In this document: positions 7,813-15,434 of the stretch, in pieces
Layout of the letters: the number at the start of each line of letters is the position of its first letter
Position numbering within the stretch: the first letter of the stretch is position 1
Source of the DNA: a virus
Virus record (IMG/VR): IMGVR_UViG_3300028872_000001
Span: 1-60,583 of that record
DNA: 60,583 nucleotides
Reading direction: 5' to 3' (one strand)
Position numbers and translations under genes: made by a program
Notes under the pieces: generated by a model
The model's input: only the letters and a program-made list of their open reading frames with translations
Told to the model about the DNA's origin: nothing
Database searches by the model: none

Positions 7813-10014
7813 TTATGCACCAGGCGCCTTCGGCGGGGCCAACCGGGCCGCCACCGCGGATTTCACGATATCGGCCGTGAGTTCCGCCTCCTGGCCCTGG
7901 CTCTCGCGCTGGGCGATGCCCTGCTCCTTGGCGGCCTGGAGCTGCATCTGCATCTGCAGTTGAGCCTGCTCAGCCTGCTGCTGGGCTTTGGCCTGCTCCT
8001 GCATGCGCTGGCCCATGGCCTCAGCGGTGGGCACCAGGTCCATCGGCAACTGCATCACGGCCGCCACTTCGCGCAGCGTCTCCAGGATCGCCTCGTTGCC
8101 GAGGATGTTGGCCAGCAGCGGGTTGGTCACCAGCGTCAGGAACTGCAGCCGGCGTTGCTGCATCGACTCGCGGATCAGGATCGCGGCCGCGCCGCGGGGC
8201 ACCACGATCGAGTCGCCCTTGATCGTGCGATCTGGGTTGTAGAGCATCTCGTTGACGAACGTGTTGCCGATCGTCGGCGCGATCACGTTGGCGTCGATGT
8301 TCCCGATGCTGCGGCGCAGACCCTTGGCCGAGTTGTTCATCAGCGTGTGCAGGCCGCTGGCCGTGTCCGCACTGCCGCCGGAGCGCTCGTTGCCGTAGGC
8401 GTAGCGTGGGATGCCGGTGCTGTCGTCGGCCTTCAACTCCCACTTCTCCAGCGCCGCCATGAGGTTGACGCTGTTGTCGTTGGGTTGGAAGAAGCCCACG
8501 CCCGGGTTCACACCCTGGGTCGGGTCGCTCTTGAGCTGGAACATCTTCCACGGGAACAGTTCCAGCGACTGCTCGCCATCCGCCAGGCGGTCGTTGTGGA
8601 TCCAGCCCATGGGCCCGGAGGCAATGGCCCAGTTGTTGGCCATGGCGCACACCAGCCCGTTGCACATCTTCTGCGGCGTGGAGGCCAGCTCCGGGATGCT
8701 GCGGCCCCAGAACGCGCCCGGCACGGCGTCGTAACACGCCTTGTGGTACGGACGCTGCTGCATCGGGTCGGTGTTCAGCGACGCGTAGAGCACGTAGGAG
8801 CCGCACAGCAGGGCGTTGCACTCGTACTCGCGGGTGTCCTCCAGGTCGCCGGTCACGCCCCAGGACTTGAGCTTCCAGCCCGGCACGGACCCCCAGTAGT
8901 TCAGAGCGTCGATCACCCCGGGAGGTGAGAGCCACATATACAGGGTCTCGTGCTCGAGCTGCTGGCGCTCGGATTCCGTCCACAGCCATCCTTCCAGGTG
9001 GCCGTTGGTGTAGTCCATCAGCGCGCTGTCGATCTGGTCGTCGCGGTACCCGGGCAGGCCCTTGAGGTCCCAGAGTTCACTGCGCTGGAAGCGCACGCGC
9101 TCGATGAAGTCCCCGGTCTGCGGGTCCTTGGCGGCCGGGGACGGGAACGCGTCGAAGGGGCTGACCCGCTCCCAGGTCTGCGCCGCATCGTTGGTGACGT
9201 GCGGCGTGAAGCCCTCACCCCAACTCAGGCGCTTGTGCCGGGCGTAGAACGGGCCCTTGAGGATGGCGGCCGGGTAGGTCACGAAGTCCTCGATGAACTC
9301 GTCCATAGCCGCGTGGTAGCCGCCTTGGGCAAGCCGGTCCGCGATCACCTTCTCCATGCGCTTGGCCCGGGTCTCGGCGATCTTCACGAACGTGGCCTCG
9401 GCCTCGTCGCGTAGTTTCTCGCCCAGCTCCATCACCATGTCGCGGAAGTCGCCCGGCTCCAGCGGCTCACCACCGCTCTGGACGATCTGCTGCATGATCT
9501 GCTGGCCCTGCTTGAGCGCCTTCTTGACCACGGCGTTCTTGACCGCGGCCGGCAGATCAGGCATCGGCGTGGCGCCAACGCCCCACGGCTGCTCACCTTC
9601 CGGCAGCACGATCTCGCGGATCCAGGCGGAGGCCGCGCGGCACTTCACCTCGGTGAGCGGGTGCCACACCAGGTTGCCGCCGCCCATGCCCTCCATGATC
9701 TGGATTTCCTGGGGGCTGTAGATCTCGCGGCGGGCACGCAGGCAGGCCAGCAGTTTCTGGCCGATCCGCTCCTTGGCGAGCTTGTTCCGGTTCCAGGCCA
9801 GGCGCACGTGGCCGGCGAGGGCCGACTCTGCGGCCGAGCCCTCGATCTCGGTGGTGGACTGCGGGAGCTTCTCCTTCTCCGCGTCCAGCACCTCCTGGAG
9901 GCCCATCCGCTGCACCAGCGGGTTACCACCACCCTCCGGCCGCGGGTCGAAACGCCGGCCGCCGGTCTGCGGGTCGGTGCTGGAGGTGAGCGTAGGGCGG
10001 GCTGCGAGTGCCAT
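7813..10014 (-). CDS. Portal protein (733 aa)
   Basis: Length, position after the terminase and composition fit a podovirus portal. There is a helical N-terminus, a central domain with LKGPFYARHKRLSWGEGF and FDAFPSPAAKDPQTGDFIER, the segment HKACYDAVPGAFWGRSIPEL typical of portals related to P22/N4-like phages, and a long Gln/Ala/Lys-rich helical C-terminus (QRMQEQAKAQQQAEQAQ, the barrel-type helices). The ATG at 10014 has no clear Shine-Dalgarno sequence. An 11-bp repeat, GGATTATGCAC, occurs at 7810-7820 (over its stop codon) and at 10021-10031 (just before its start). Confidence 0.88.
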   Translation of the reverse strand: MALAARPTLTSSTDPQTGGRRFDPRPEGGGNPLVQRMGLQEVLDAEKEKLPQSTTEIEGSAAESALAGHVRLAWNRNKLAKERIGQKLLACLRARREIYSPQEIQIMEGMGGGNLVWHPLTEVKCRAASAWIREIVLPEGEQPWGVGATPMPDLPAAVKNAVVKKALKQGQQIMQQIVQSGGEPLEPGDFRDMVMELGEKLRDEAEATFVKIAETRAKRMEKVIADRLAQGGYHAAMDEFIEDFVTYPAAILKGPFYARHKRLSWGEGFTPHVTNDAAQTWERVSPFDAFPSPAAKDPQTGDFIERVRFQRSELWDLKGLPGYRDDQIDSALMDYTNGHLEGWLWTESERQQLEHETLYMWLSPPGVIDALNYWGSVPGWKLKSWGVTGDLEDTREYECNALLCGSYVLYASLNTDPMQQRPYHKACYDAVPGAFWGRSIPELASTPQKMCNGLVCAMANNWAIASGPMGWIHNDRLADGEQSLELFPWKMFQLKSDPTQGVNPGVGFFQPNDNSVNLMAALEKWELKADDSTGIPRYAYGNERSGGSADTASGLHTLMNNSAKGLRRSIGNIDANVIAPTIGNTFVNEMLYNPDRTIKGDSIVVPRGAAAILIRESMQQRRLQFLTLVTNPLLANILGNEAILETLREVAAVMQLPMDLVPTAEAMGQRMQEQAKAQQQAEQAQLQMQMQLQAAKEQGIAQRESQGQEAELTADIVKSAVAARLAPPKAPGA

Positions 10015-10020
10015 GGGACC

Positions 10021-10031
10021 GGATTATGCAC
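10021..10031. repeat. 11-bp direct repeat copy in front of the portal gene (partner at 7810-7820)
   Basis: GGATTATGCAC occurs here and again at 7810-7820, where its complement carries the TAA stop of the portal gene. The two copies bracket the whole portal gene. They could be a relic of the modular exchange of that gene, or chance. Confidence 0.45.
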
Positions 10032-10047
10032 TGGACCCAGAAAGAGA

Positions 10048-10071
10048 AACCCCGGCACGGGGCCGGGGGTT
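10048..10071 (-). terminator. Candidate intrinsic terminator upstream of the portal
   Basis: On the minus strand a GC stem (CCCCGGC pairing with GCCGGGG, one bulged base) is followed by TTTCTCTTT. It lies between the HNH endonuclease and the portal gene and would end terminase-operon transcripts or reduce read-through into the portal. Confidence 0.55.
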
Positions 10072-10117
10072 CAATCGTCACGAGGACGGCGCCTTGGAGA
10101 AAGCGACGCCAGTGTAC

Positions 10118-10144
10118 CAAAGAAAACGGCCCGGAGAGGGCCGT
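10118..10144 (-). terminator. Intrinsic terminator after the HNH gene
   Basis: A perfect 7-bp stem, ACGGCCC/GGGCCGT (10126-10132 with 10138-10144) and a 5-nt loop, is followed on the minus strand by TTTTCTTTGG. This is a textbook rho-independent arrangement located 64 nt beyond the HNH stop. With the hairpin at 10048-10071 it forms a tandem pair. Confidence 0.7.
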
Positions 10145-10207
10145 AACGTGAGGCAGAGGCGGAAAGAAGAAAGGACCTGCGCAGTGTGGCTCAGGACTTG
10201 GAGGTTG

Positions 10208-10858
10208 TCAACCCAGGGGTGCGTCGATTGCCGGTGGGTGGCCCAGCCGGCGCCGGATGCCACAGCCTCTGGAGCAACACTCCTGGCCACCCTTCCGGTA
10301 CTTGTTGAAGGTGAATGTCGTCCCGCACTGGAGGCACGAGCCTACGGCGGTCTTGTGCCTGATACGGCCTTCTTTCTGCTCGCACGAGTGGGAGCAGAAC
10401 CGTGACCGGTCAGGGAAGTACGTCTGGTACGCCGCAGTGCAGACGGAGCACACCGCAGCCACTGGTTCGCGCTTCTCCCATGCCTGGAGGGAGTTCTTGG
10501 CGTGCCACTCACGGCCTTCCGGCGATGCATGCCACTCGGCCGCTTTGCCGGAGTTGTCTCTCAACGCCTGGATGGCCTTCGCCCTGAACTCAGGCTCCGC
10601 CATACGCTGCAGTTGGTGTTCTCGGCGGTGCTTGGAGATGGATCGCACTTCCAAGTTGCCCGGAGCGTTGTTCCTCCAGTCCTCATCCAGGTGGTGCACC
10701 TCTGTCCCTTCAGGGATCGGCCCGAAGTTGTCGGTCCAAATGCGACGGTGTAGCAGTCGCTCCTTGGCATTCGGGCCGTGACGACCGGACTGGAAGTACC
10801 GGCCGGTCGTCTGCAACCAAAACTTTTCACCGTTGTAGACTACGAATTCTCTTGGCAT
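10208..10858 (-). CDS. HNH homing-type endonuclease with C-terminal zinc fingers (216 aa)
   Basis: The central motif EVHHLDEDWRNNAPGNLEV followed by SKHRREH is the HNH nuclease signature (His-His, Asn, His) of free-standing phage homing endonucleases. Residues about 134-200 carry Cys pairs (CSVCTAAYQTYF..., CSHSC, CLQCGTTF, CCSRGC) that look like two zinc-ribbon fingers for DNA binding. Strong Shine-Dalgarno AAGGAGA. It is inserted between the large terminase and portal genes, which are usually adjacent, and is followed by its own terminators, consistent with a mobile selfish gene. Confidence 0.88.
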   Translation of the reverse strand: MPREFVVYNGEKFWLQTTGRYFQSGRHGPNAKERLLHRRIWTDNFGPIPEGTEVHHLDEDWRNNAPGNLEVRSISKHRREHQLQRMAEPEFRAKAIQALRDNSGKAAEWHASPEGREWHAKNSLQAWEKREPVAAVCSVCTAAYQTYFPDRSRFCSHSCEQKEGRIRHKTAVGSCLQCGTTFTFNKYRKGGQECCSRGCGIRRRLGHPPAIDAPLG

Positions 10859-10892
10859 AGCGGATCTCCTTAGTCTCGCTATTGTGCCAGAT

Positions 10893-12392
10893 TCAGGACG
10901 TTCTCGACCAGATTACCGTCCGACGTTTCGTAGGGATAACCTTGGCTCTGGTTGTGGTAATCTTAACGAGATCGGGGGCGAAGCTGATCGCTAAGGAGTC
11001 GGCGCGGTCCGGCGACTTACCTCCATTCTTCTTCATGTCCTTCTTGCTCTGCAACGAGATCCTGAACCGGTCGTCGTGGCCGTAGTCCAGACTCGTGAGC
11101 TGGTTGCTCAGGTCGTCCTCGTCCGGGATCTGCCCGCTCTCCAGCCACTCCCGCATCTTGCCCCAGCACTCGCTGCGCTGGTTGCGGTACTGCTTGTCGT
11201 CGCTCGCCGGCACGCCCCACTGAATCGGCATCAGGTGCGGTAGGCCCTGCATGCGGCGCAGCGCCGAGTCCAAGTCCGCTCCGTTGCCGATGGCGTCGTA
11301 CGCGATGCACGAGATCGGCCCCTCCTTGCGGCACAGCTCGAACACGCGGCCGGCCAGGTCCACGCCGTCGAAGCCTTGCAAGGCCACCTGCAGCAGGACC
11401 TTGAGGCCTTGCCGGATCGTGATGACCGACGAGTCGTCCCCGAAGCGGGCCGGGTCGATCGCCATGATCTTCGGGTATGCGCGGTAGGTCTCCGGTTTGA
11501 GCCGGCGGCGGCGGGCGTTGAACACCAGCTCGGGCGAGATGAAGTTGCTGTAGCCGGCCCGCGGGAACATACCCTTGACGTGCACCCGCACGAAGTCCGA
11601 GTCCTCCCCCTCCTCGTCGATCCACGCCTGGATCTCCTCCTTGTTCGTGAAGCTCACCTCGCGGCTGTCTACCCGGGTCACGACGTTGCGGTTGGGCTTC
11701 GTGCACCGGTTGAAGAACATCCCGGACGTGCGCGTCGGGTTGCCGTAGCGCAGCCACAGGATCTGAGTGCGGGCGTCCGTGAGGGTCCCGCGCATGCCCT
11801 CCCAGATCTTGTCGCTGATAGCAGACGCCTCGTCGAAGATCACGATCAGCCGCTTGCCCTGGTTGTGCAGGCCGTTGAACGACTCGGTGTTCGACTCGCT
11901 CCACGGGATTGCATCCACCCGCCACGCCTTCTCCCGCACCTTGTCGTTGGCGATGTAGATGCTGGTGGCTGTGAAGGTGAACAGGTCCCTGGCGATGAAG
12001 AGCTGGTGCCACTTGCTCAACTCCGCCCACGTCTTGGTCCGGAGTTGCGAGTCGGTGTTGGCGGTCACCACGCCGCGGGTGTCCTTGTGGGTGCTGACCG
12101 ACCACAGGATAAGCCACGACACCAGCGCCGACTTGCCGACCCCGCGGCCGGCCACCGTGTCCTCCTCGATCACGCAGCCCTGTGCGGGACTGGCGGCTCC
12201 CGCGCGCAGGCGCTCACCGATGCGCTTGAGCTGCGCCTCCTGCCACGGCTGCGGGCCGGCCTGGTCTTCGAGCGAGGTCCCGAACTCACCCCACGGGAAC
12301 GCCCACATCACGAAGCCGTAAGGGTCGTTGCAATACCGCTCCAGCCCGTCCATCACGCGGTCCAGGGCGGTACCTTCAATGGCGGCGTTCAT
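10893..12392 (-). CDS. terL: Terminase large subunit (499 aa)
   Basis: DNA-packaging motor. The ATPase domain has Walker A AGRGVGKSALVSW (about residues 81-90) and Walker B LIVIFDEAS (about 183-191). The RNase H-like nuclease domain has IMAIDPARFGDDSS (catalytic Asp near 313), IAYDAIGNGADL (near 366) and a C-terminal PDRADSLAISFA acidic site. I chose the ATG at 12392 because AGGAGA lies 7 nt upstream. The frame stays open to an ATG at 12512, but that would overlap the small upstream gene and has poorer support. It is flanked by the small terminase and an HNH endonuclease. Confidence 0.93.
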   Translation of the reverse strand: MNAAIEGTALDRVMDGLERYCNDPYGFVMWAFPWGEFGTSLEDQAGPQPWQEAQLKRIGERLRAGAASPAQGCVIEEDTVAGRGVGKSALVSWLILWSVSTHKDTRGVVTANTDSQLRTKTWAELSKWHQLFIARDLFTFTATSIYIANDKVREKAWRVDAIPWSESNTESFNGLHNQGKRLIVIFDEASAISDKIWEGMRGTLTDARTQILWLRYGNPTRTSGMFFNRCTKPNRNVVTRVDSREVSFTNKEEIQAWIDEEGEDSDFVRVHVKGMFPRAGYSNFISPELVFNARRRRLKPETYRAYPKIMAIDPARFGDDSSVITIRQGLKVLLQVALQGFDGVDLAGRVFELCRKEGPISCIAYDAIGNGADLDSALRRMQGLPHLMPIQWGVPASDDKQYRNQRSECWGKMREWLESGQIPDEDDLSNQLTSLDYGHDDRFRISLQSKKDMKKNGGKSPDRADSLAISFAPDLVKITTTRAKVIPTKRRTVIWSRTS

Positions 12393-12501
12393 GGCGTCTC
12401 CTGGACGGATCGGGACTCTGCATTGGGGTGGGGGAGCCCGTACGGTCGTGATGCCGGCCGGTAGGCCAGGCAGCCGTACGGGGCTGGCATTGATGGTCCC
12501 T

Positions 12502-12756
12502 TTAGTAGCCAATTCCCTTGCCTTGGTACGAGGCTTCCTCCAGCAGGTCCTCGGCCATGTCCGCGGTGGTGCCCTCCGGCGGTTCCGCAGCCAACTGCGA
12601 GCGCACGCGGCCGGTGGCCAGGCTGACGGCGAGGGTGTTGCCGACGCCGGTGGCCTTGGCTCGGAAGTCGGCGGCCGGTTGCAGTTCGGCGACGTGGGTG
12701 GCGCCGTGCGGGGTGGGAGTGAAGTTCGGGCTGCGCTTGCTGTAGTTGCAGGTCAT
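12502..12756 (-). CDS. Small hypothetical protein between the terminase subunits (84 aa)
   Basis: ATG at 12756 with a GGAG Shine-Dalgarno sequence. No recognised domain: an N-terminal Ser/Pro-rich part and a C-terminal acidic helix (TTADMAEDLLEEASYQG). It could assist packaging, but only its position suggests so. It overlaps the extended, less likely start of the large terminase. Confidence 0.55.
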   Translation of the reverse strand: MTCNYSKRSPNFTPTPHGATHVAELQPAADFRAKATGVGNTLAVSLATGRVRSQLAAEPPEGTTADMAEDLLEEASYQGKGIGY

Positions 12757-12795
12757 GGCGGTGTGCTCCGGAGTTGGGGACCGTAGGGGAGAGGG

Positions 12796-13536
12796 TCAGG
12801 ACCCGTAGTCTACGGCCCTGGGCTCGCGGATGACTGCATCCTCGATAGGCTGCGCTGGGGCAGTGCCGTGCATCCGCTTCTGGGCCCGGTCGAGCCGATC
12901 GGCCAGGGCGCTGGCGAGCGCGTTCACGCCGTCGCCCTCGTCGCCCACCAACTTGAAGTGCTTGGCCAGCAGGGTGAGGGCCGACATCCGGTCCGACATC
13001 CGCAGCTTCTTGACGCTGGTCACGCTGCGCATGCCCTCGGTCAGCGTGCGCTCCACCTTCGTCTCCACGTCCACCGACGAGATCGCCATGGCCGTGTCGT
13101 CGTCGAGCTGGTTGATCGGCACCATTCCACCCTCGTCGTCGAACGCCCGGCGGATGTCCGCGAAGGCGATTCGACCAATGGCGTGCATCACCTTGCCGGC
13201 GGTTATGTCCGCGGCAGCGAGGCGTTCTTGCGTCTTCTTCGCGATTGCGGCCTGGAGGCGCGGGTCACTGCTGCAGCGGTCGATAGGCAGTACCGTCTTG
13301 CGGGCGACTATCTCGGCGGCCTGCAACTCCAGGTTGCCCCGTGCGGAGATGCGCTCGGCGTACTCGGCGGTCTCCTCCTCGACGCGCTGGAGCCGCTGCT
13401 CGGCATCCGGGTCTCCGGCTGCTGCTGCCCGCTCTGCGGTGGCCCGCTTCCGGATGATATTGCCGCTTTTGGCAGGCTTTTTCACCGGGGGACGCTTCGG
13501 AAGTAGCGATTTGAGGTGGGCAGCAATATCGTCCAT
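12796..13536 (-). CDS. terS: Terminase small subunit (246 aa)
   Basis: The segment VMHAIGRIAFADIRRAFDDE, then VKKLRMSDRMSALTLLAKHF, is the conserved C-terminal oligomerisation pattern of Terminase_2-type small subunits (substrate-recognition subunit of the packaging motor). The N-terminus is basic and Lys/Pro-rich with a coiled-coil-like stretch (QRLQRVEEETAEYAERI) in place of a clear helix-turn-helix. Directly upstream of the large subunit. The ATG at 13536 lacks an obvious Shine-Dalgarno sequence; AT-rich dyads lie just ahead of it. Confidence 0.8.
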   Translation of the reverse strand: MDDIAAHLKSLLPKRPPVKKPAKSGNIIRKRATAERAAAAGDPDAEQRLQRVEEETAEYAERISARGNLELQAAEIVARKTVLPIDRCSSDPRLQAAIAKKTQERLAAADITAGKVMHAIGRIAFADIRRAFDDEGGMVPINQLDDDTAMAISSVDVETKVERTLTEGMRSVTSVKKLRMSDRMSALTLLAKHFKLVGDEGDGVNALASALADRLDRAQKRMHGTAPAQPIEDAVIREPRAVDYGS

Positions 13537-13543
13537 GGAAATT

Positions 13544-13609
13544 CAGAAAATAATTTCTGCAATTTTTAGCAAAGTGACGTTTTCTGGTCCCCGGAATCTC
13601 GATTTCCGG
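13544..13609. promoter_or_regulatory. Dyad symmetries ahead of the small terminase gene
   Basis: Two perfect 6-bp dyads lie upstream of the terminase start: CAGAAA/TTTCTG (13544-13559, in an AT-rich stretch unusual for this genome) and CCGGAA/TTCCGG (13591-13609). They could be binding sites for the small terminase (pac-like), promoter operators or RNA hairpins. The remainder of 13537-13695 shows only GC-rich sequence with no gene. Confidence 0.35.
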
Positions 13610-13695
13610 ATCGGGACTTGGACAGGCTGTGGGCCTAGGAGGGGGTGAGGGGCTTCCTGCCCAGCGCCCTTCTCCCCCTACCTCCCCACCCCCTC

Positions 13696-14004
13696 CTAAA
13701 TCACAAGCCCCGAGCCCTGAGTCACGACTCCCGTCCTCCCCAACCACGCCTCGTTGTGCTGAACCATCACCGCTTGGATCGCTGCCACACACGACGGGAT
13801 ATTCGTGCGCTCCAAATCATCGATCAGGCCGACCCGAAGCATGTGGTCCACAAGCTCTGTGGCCGCGTGCACGGCTGCCTTGTGCGTGTCTGTGATGTAG
13901 CCCGCGGAGGGCCATTGCACGGCCTTGGTGGCCCCGCTGGGGAAGGTGCAGAGCACGCCTCCGTGCTCGGGGTTCGTGGGGTGGTCCAGTCTTTGCAGGC
14001 GCAT
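13696..14004 (-). CDS. Hypothetical protein, first gene of the packaging operon (102 aa)
   Basis: I chose the ATG at 14004. A longer frame runs back to 14196 but only through the GGGGTTGCA repeats, which would give low-complexity Pro/Ala/Thr repeats. The mature part has WPSAGYITDTHKAAVHAATE and a helical centre, with no family recognised. No good Shine-Dalgarno sequence is visible. It heads the minus-strand late operon, so it could be a regulator or packaging accessory, but nothing in the sequence decides this. Confidence 0.5.
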   Translation of the reverse strand: MRLQRLDHPTNPEHGGVLCTFPSGATKAVQWPSAGYITDTHKAAVHAATELVDHMLRVGLIDDLERTNIPSCVAAIQAVMVQHNEAWLGRTGVVTQGSGLVI

Positions 14005-14045
14005 TTTGGGGGTGACGATTTTGGTTAACGGTTTGTGGCTTGGGA

Positions 14046-14070
14046 TTGACACAGTATGCAAGAAGCATAC
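14046..14070. promoter_or_regulatory. TTGACA box with GTATGC/GCATAC operator-like dyad
   Basis: A perfect -35 hexamer (TTGACA, 14046-14051, plus sense) is followed by a perfect 6-bp dyad, GTATGC-N5-GCATAC (14054-14070). The dyad occupies the spacer where a repressor would block the promoter. I see no good -10 at 16-18 nt. The site sits between the divergent packaging operon and the small-gene region. The arrangement (TTGACAC, then a palindrome) is mirrored at 29961. Confidence 0.45.
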
Positions 14071-14104
14071 CACAGAGGTATTTCTGGCGTTCGGCTTGGT
14101 GGAC

Positions 14105-14155
14105 GGGGTTGCAGGGGTTGCAGGGGTTGCAGGGGGTTGCAGGGGGTTGCAGGGG
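14105..14155. repeat. Five tandem GGGGTTGCA repeats upstream of a sigma-54-like promoter
   Basis: Five head-to-tail copies of a 9-10 bp unit (GGGGTTGCA, some with an extra G) end 2 nt before the first sigma-54-like promoter. They could be activator-binding sites or a slippage-prone microsatellite. Confidence 0.75.
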
Positions 14156-14173
14156 CTGGCACGAGTCATGCAT
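14156..14173 (+). promoter_or_regulatory. Sigma-54-like promoter 1
   Basis: CTGGCACGAGTCATGCAT carries the -24 GG and -12 GC of RpoN promoters with exactly 10 nt between them. The -12 GC lies 37 nt before the ATG at 14208. Part of an array of seven. Confidence 0.6.
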
Positions 14174-14207
14174 GTGTCTGTGCATTCAACCTGCAAGGAA
14201 CCGCAAC

Positions 14208-14387
14208 ATGAAAACCTACATCATCCGCGCCCGGTACGGCTACTTCTGCGGATTCAGTGATGCGGGCGAGCCCCTATTCTGTGAGCATCGTTCCGGTGCC
14301 CGTCGCATGGTCAGCGGCCGGGCCGGGTATCTCGCCCGCATGCTCACCTCTGAGGGTTGCGGTGACTGTCAGTGTGAGCCAAACTAA
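14208..14387 (+). CDS. Small basic hypothetical protein (59 aa)
   Basis: ATG at 14208 with an AAGGAA Shine-Dalgarno sequence, directly behind sigma-54-like promoter 1. The N-terminus MKTYIIRARYGYFCGF is similar to that of the gene at 15614 (MKTYLFRAGDG), so the two may be distant paralogues. It ends with a Cys-containing tail (EGCGDCQC) that could bind a metal. Function unknown; probably an early host-interaction protein by position. Confidence 0.65.
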   Translation: MKTYIIRARYGYFCGFSDAGEPLFCEHRSGARRMVSGRAGYLARMLTSEGCGDCQCEPN

Positions 14388-14404
14388 TTGGCACGGCCTT
14401 TGCT
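14388..14404 (+). promoter_or_regulatory. Sigma-54-like promoter 2 (perfect consensus)
   Basis: TTGGCACGGCCTTTGCT matches the RpoN consensus TTGGCACG-N4-TTGCW at every defined position. It lies immediately after the stop of the previous gene and 33 nt (from the -12 GC) before the ATG at 14436. Confidence 0.72.
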
Positions 14405-14435
14405 TCTCTACTCTCATTCAACCTAGAGAACTGCA

Positions 14436-14588
14436 ATGAACTACGGCACCATCCTCACCATTCGCGGCATCCTTGCGACTCAGGGGCTGGCGGCTGCCGT
14501 TGCTGAATTCCGCAGTCGCGCCCCGTGCTACGGGCCGGCGGACTTCTGTCTCTTCATCCTTGGCGCTCGTTCGGTGAAGATTCGTTGA
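14436..14588 (+). CDS. Small hypothetical protein (50 aa)
   Basis: An ATG start preceded by the conserved leader TTCTCTACTCTCATTCAACC found behind several promoters here. The product (MNYGTILTIRGILATQGLAA... to a basic C-terminus SVKIR) is a short amphipathic protein with two Cys. No family recognised. It is transcribed as a single gene from its own sigma-54-like promoter; the next promoter follows its stop codon directly. Confidence 0.6.
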   Translation: MNYGTILTIRGILATQGLAAAVAEFRSRAPCYGPADFCLFILGARSVKIR

Positions 14589-14605
14589 TTGGCACGATCC
14601 CTGCT
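14589..14605 (+). promoter_or_regulatory. Sigma-54-like promoter 3
   Basis: TTGGCACGATCCCTGCT, one mismatch from the RpoN consensus, GG-N10-GC intact. The -12 GC is 33 nt before the ATG at 14637, and the same leader TTCTCTACTCTCATTCAACC follows. Confidence 0.68.
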
Positions 14606-14636
14606 TCTCTACTCTCATTCAACCGGAGTCCGCGCC

Positions 14637-14873
14637 ATGCTCACACAAGCCCATTGCACTTTCACCACTGAAAACGCTGCACGTGCGGCGCTGACTGGCG
14701 TTCGCAAATACCATCGGGTTGCATTGCGGGGTGCGCTTGTGCTTCGTGATCCTGGGTTGTTTAGCTACTGCGTGCACTATGGAATGGAGGGAACTGGATT
14801 CTCCCCGGCCGAACTGGGCGCAGAGTTACGCGCTGCCGCGTTTCGTGCGGGCCTTGAAACCCACGTTAAGTAG
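14637..14873 (+). CDS. Hypothetical protein (78 aa)
   Basis: ATG with GGAG Shine-Dalgarno. The sequence (AHCTFTTENAARAALTGVRK, then GFSPAELGAELRAAAFRAGL) suggests a compact alpha/beta protein. The TTEN..R.AL pattern resembles small phage proteins of unknown function. Single gene behind sigma-54-like promoter 3; promoter 4 begins just after its stop. Confidence 0.65.
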   Translation: MLTQAHCTFTTENAARAALTGVRKYHRVALRGALVLRDPGLFSYCVHYGMEGTGFSPAELGAELRAAAFRAGLETHVK

Positions 14874-14874
14874 G

Positions 14875-14891
14875 TTGGCACGATCCCTGCT
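14875..14891 (+). promoter_or_regulatory. Sigma-54-like promoter 4
   Basis: TTGGCACGATCCCTGCT, identical to promoter 3, with TTCTCTTCTCTC following. The -12 GC is 26 nt before the ATG at 14916. Confidence 0.68.
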
Positions 14892-14915
14892 TCTCTTCTC
14901 TCAGGAGCCCACACC

Positions 14916-15062
14916 ATGAACCACTATTCTCTTATCTCTGCCGCAGCGGCTTGGATTCGTTGCCTTCGCAATGACCCGACCCGCCGGCACCTGGCACGCA
15001 ACTACGCCTTCGAAGCGCGTAGGCAGATTGGCGCAATTGAACTGCGTCGCGCTGTGGCCTAA
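14916..15062 (+). CDS. Small arginine-rich helical protein (48 aa)
   Basis: An ATG start with AGGAG just upstream. The product (SAAAAWIRCLRNDPTRRHLA and FEARRQIGAIELRRAVA) is basic and almost fully helical, suggesting binding to nucleic acid or to a host protein. No family recognised. It shares promoter 4 with the next gene, 15 nt downstream. Confidence 0.6.
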   Translation: MNHYSLISAAAAWIRCLRNDPTRRHLARNYAFEARRQIGAIELRRAVA

Positions 15063-15077
15063 CTCTGAAAGCACACC

Positions 15078-15434
15078 ATGAAACCCACTCGCAAACTCAC
15101 ACCCGACGAAGCGTTTTTCTTTCGCAACGCGGGTTACAGCCACAGGCCCGACGAAACCCCCGCCATGGGTCGCACACGTTGCGCCATCTCGCTGGCGGCT
15201 GCAGAACTGGTGTTCATGCGCTCTAACGCGACGTGCGAGTGGGTTGACGACGTTGACGGGGCCTACGATGCGAAGCACGACGGGTTCAGGTTCGAGACTT
15301 GCGAAGGTTGCCGCATCCGCAGTGCTGACGGCTACGTGCTCACCTCCTTATGGTCGATCCTTGACGCGAGTGACGCGTACCGCCGTGTAGTGCGGGCCGA
15401 ACTCGCTTCTGAATGCCTCGCCCAATTGGCCTAA
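15078..15434 (+). CDS. Hypothetical protein (118 aa)
   Basis: ATG 15 nt behind the preceding gene. Contains KLTPDEAFFFRNAGYSHRPD and a Cys pair (CEGCRIRSADGYVL). No domain identified. Sigma-54-like promoter 5 overlaps its last codons and stop. Confidence 0.62.
   Translation: MKPTRKLTPDEAFFFRNAGYSHRPDETPAMGRTRCAISLAAAELVFMRSNATCEWVDDVDGAYDAKHDGFRFETCEGCRIRSADGYVLTSLWSILDASDAYRRVVRAELASECLAQLA

Noticed and set aside
12393-12512. 40-residue N-terminal extension of the large terminase
   Set aside because: It would overlap the small gene at 12502-12756, and the ATG at 12392 has a much better ribosome site.
14005-14196. N-terminal extension of the 13696 gene through the GGGGTTGCA repeats
   Set aside because: It gives only low-complexity Pro/Ala/Thr sequence and runs through the putative operator and promoter.
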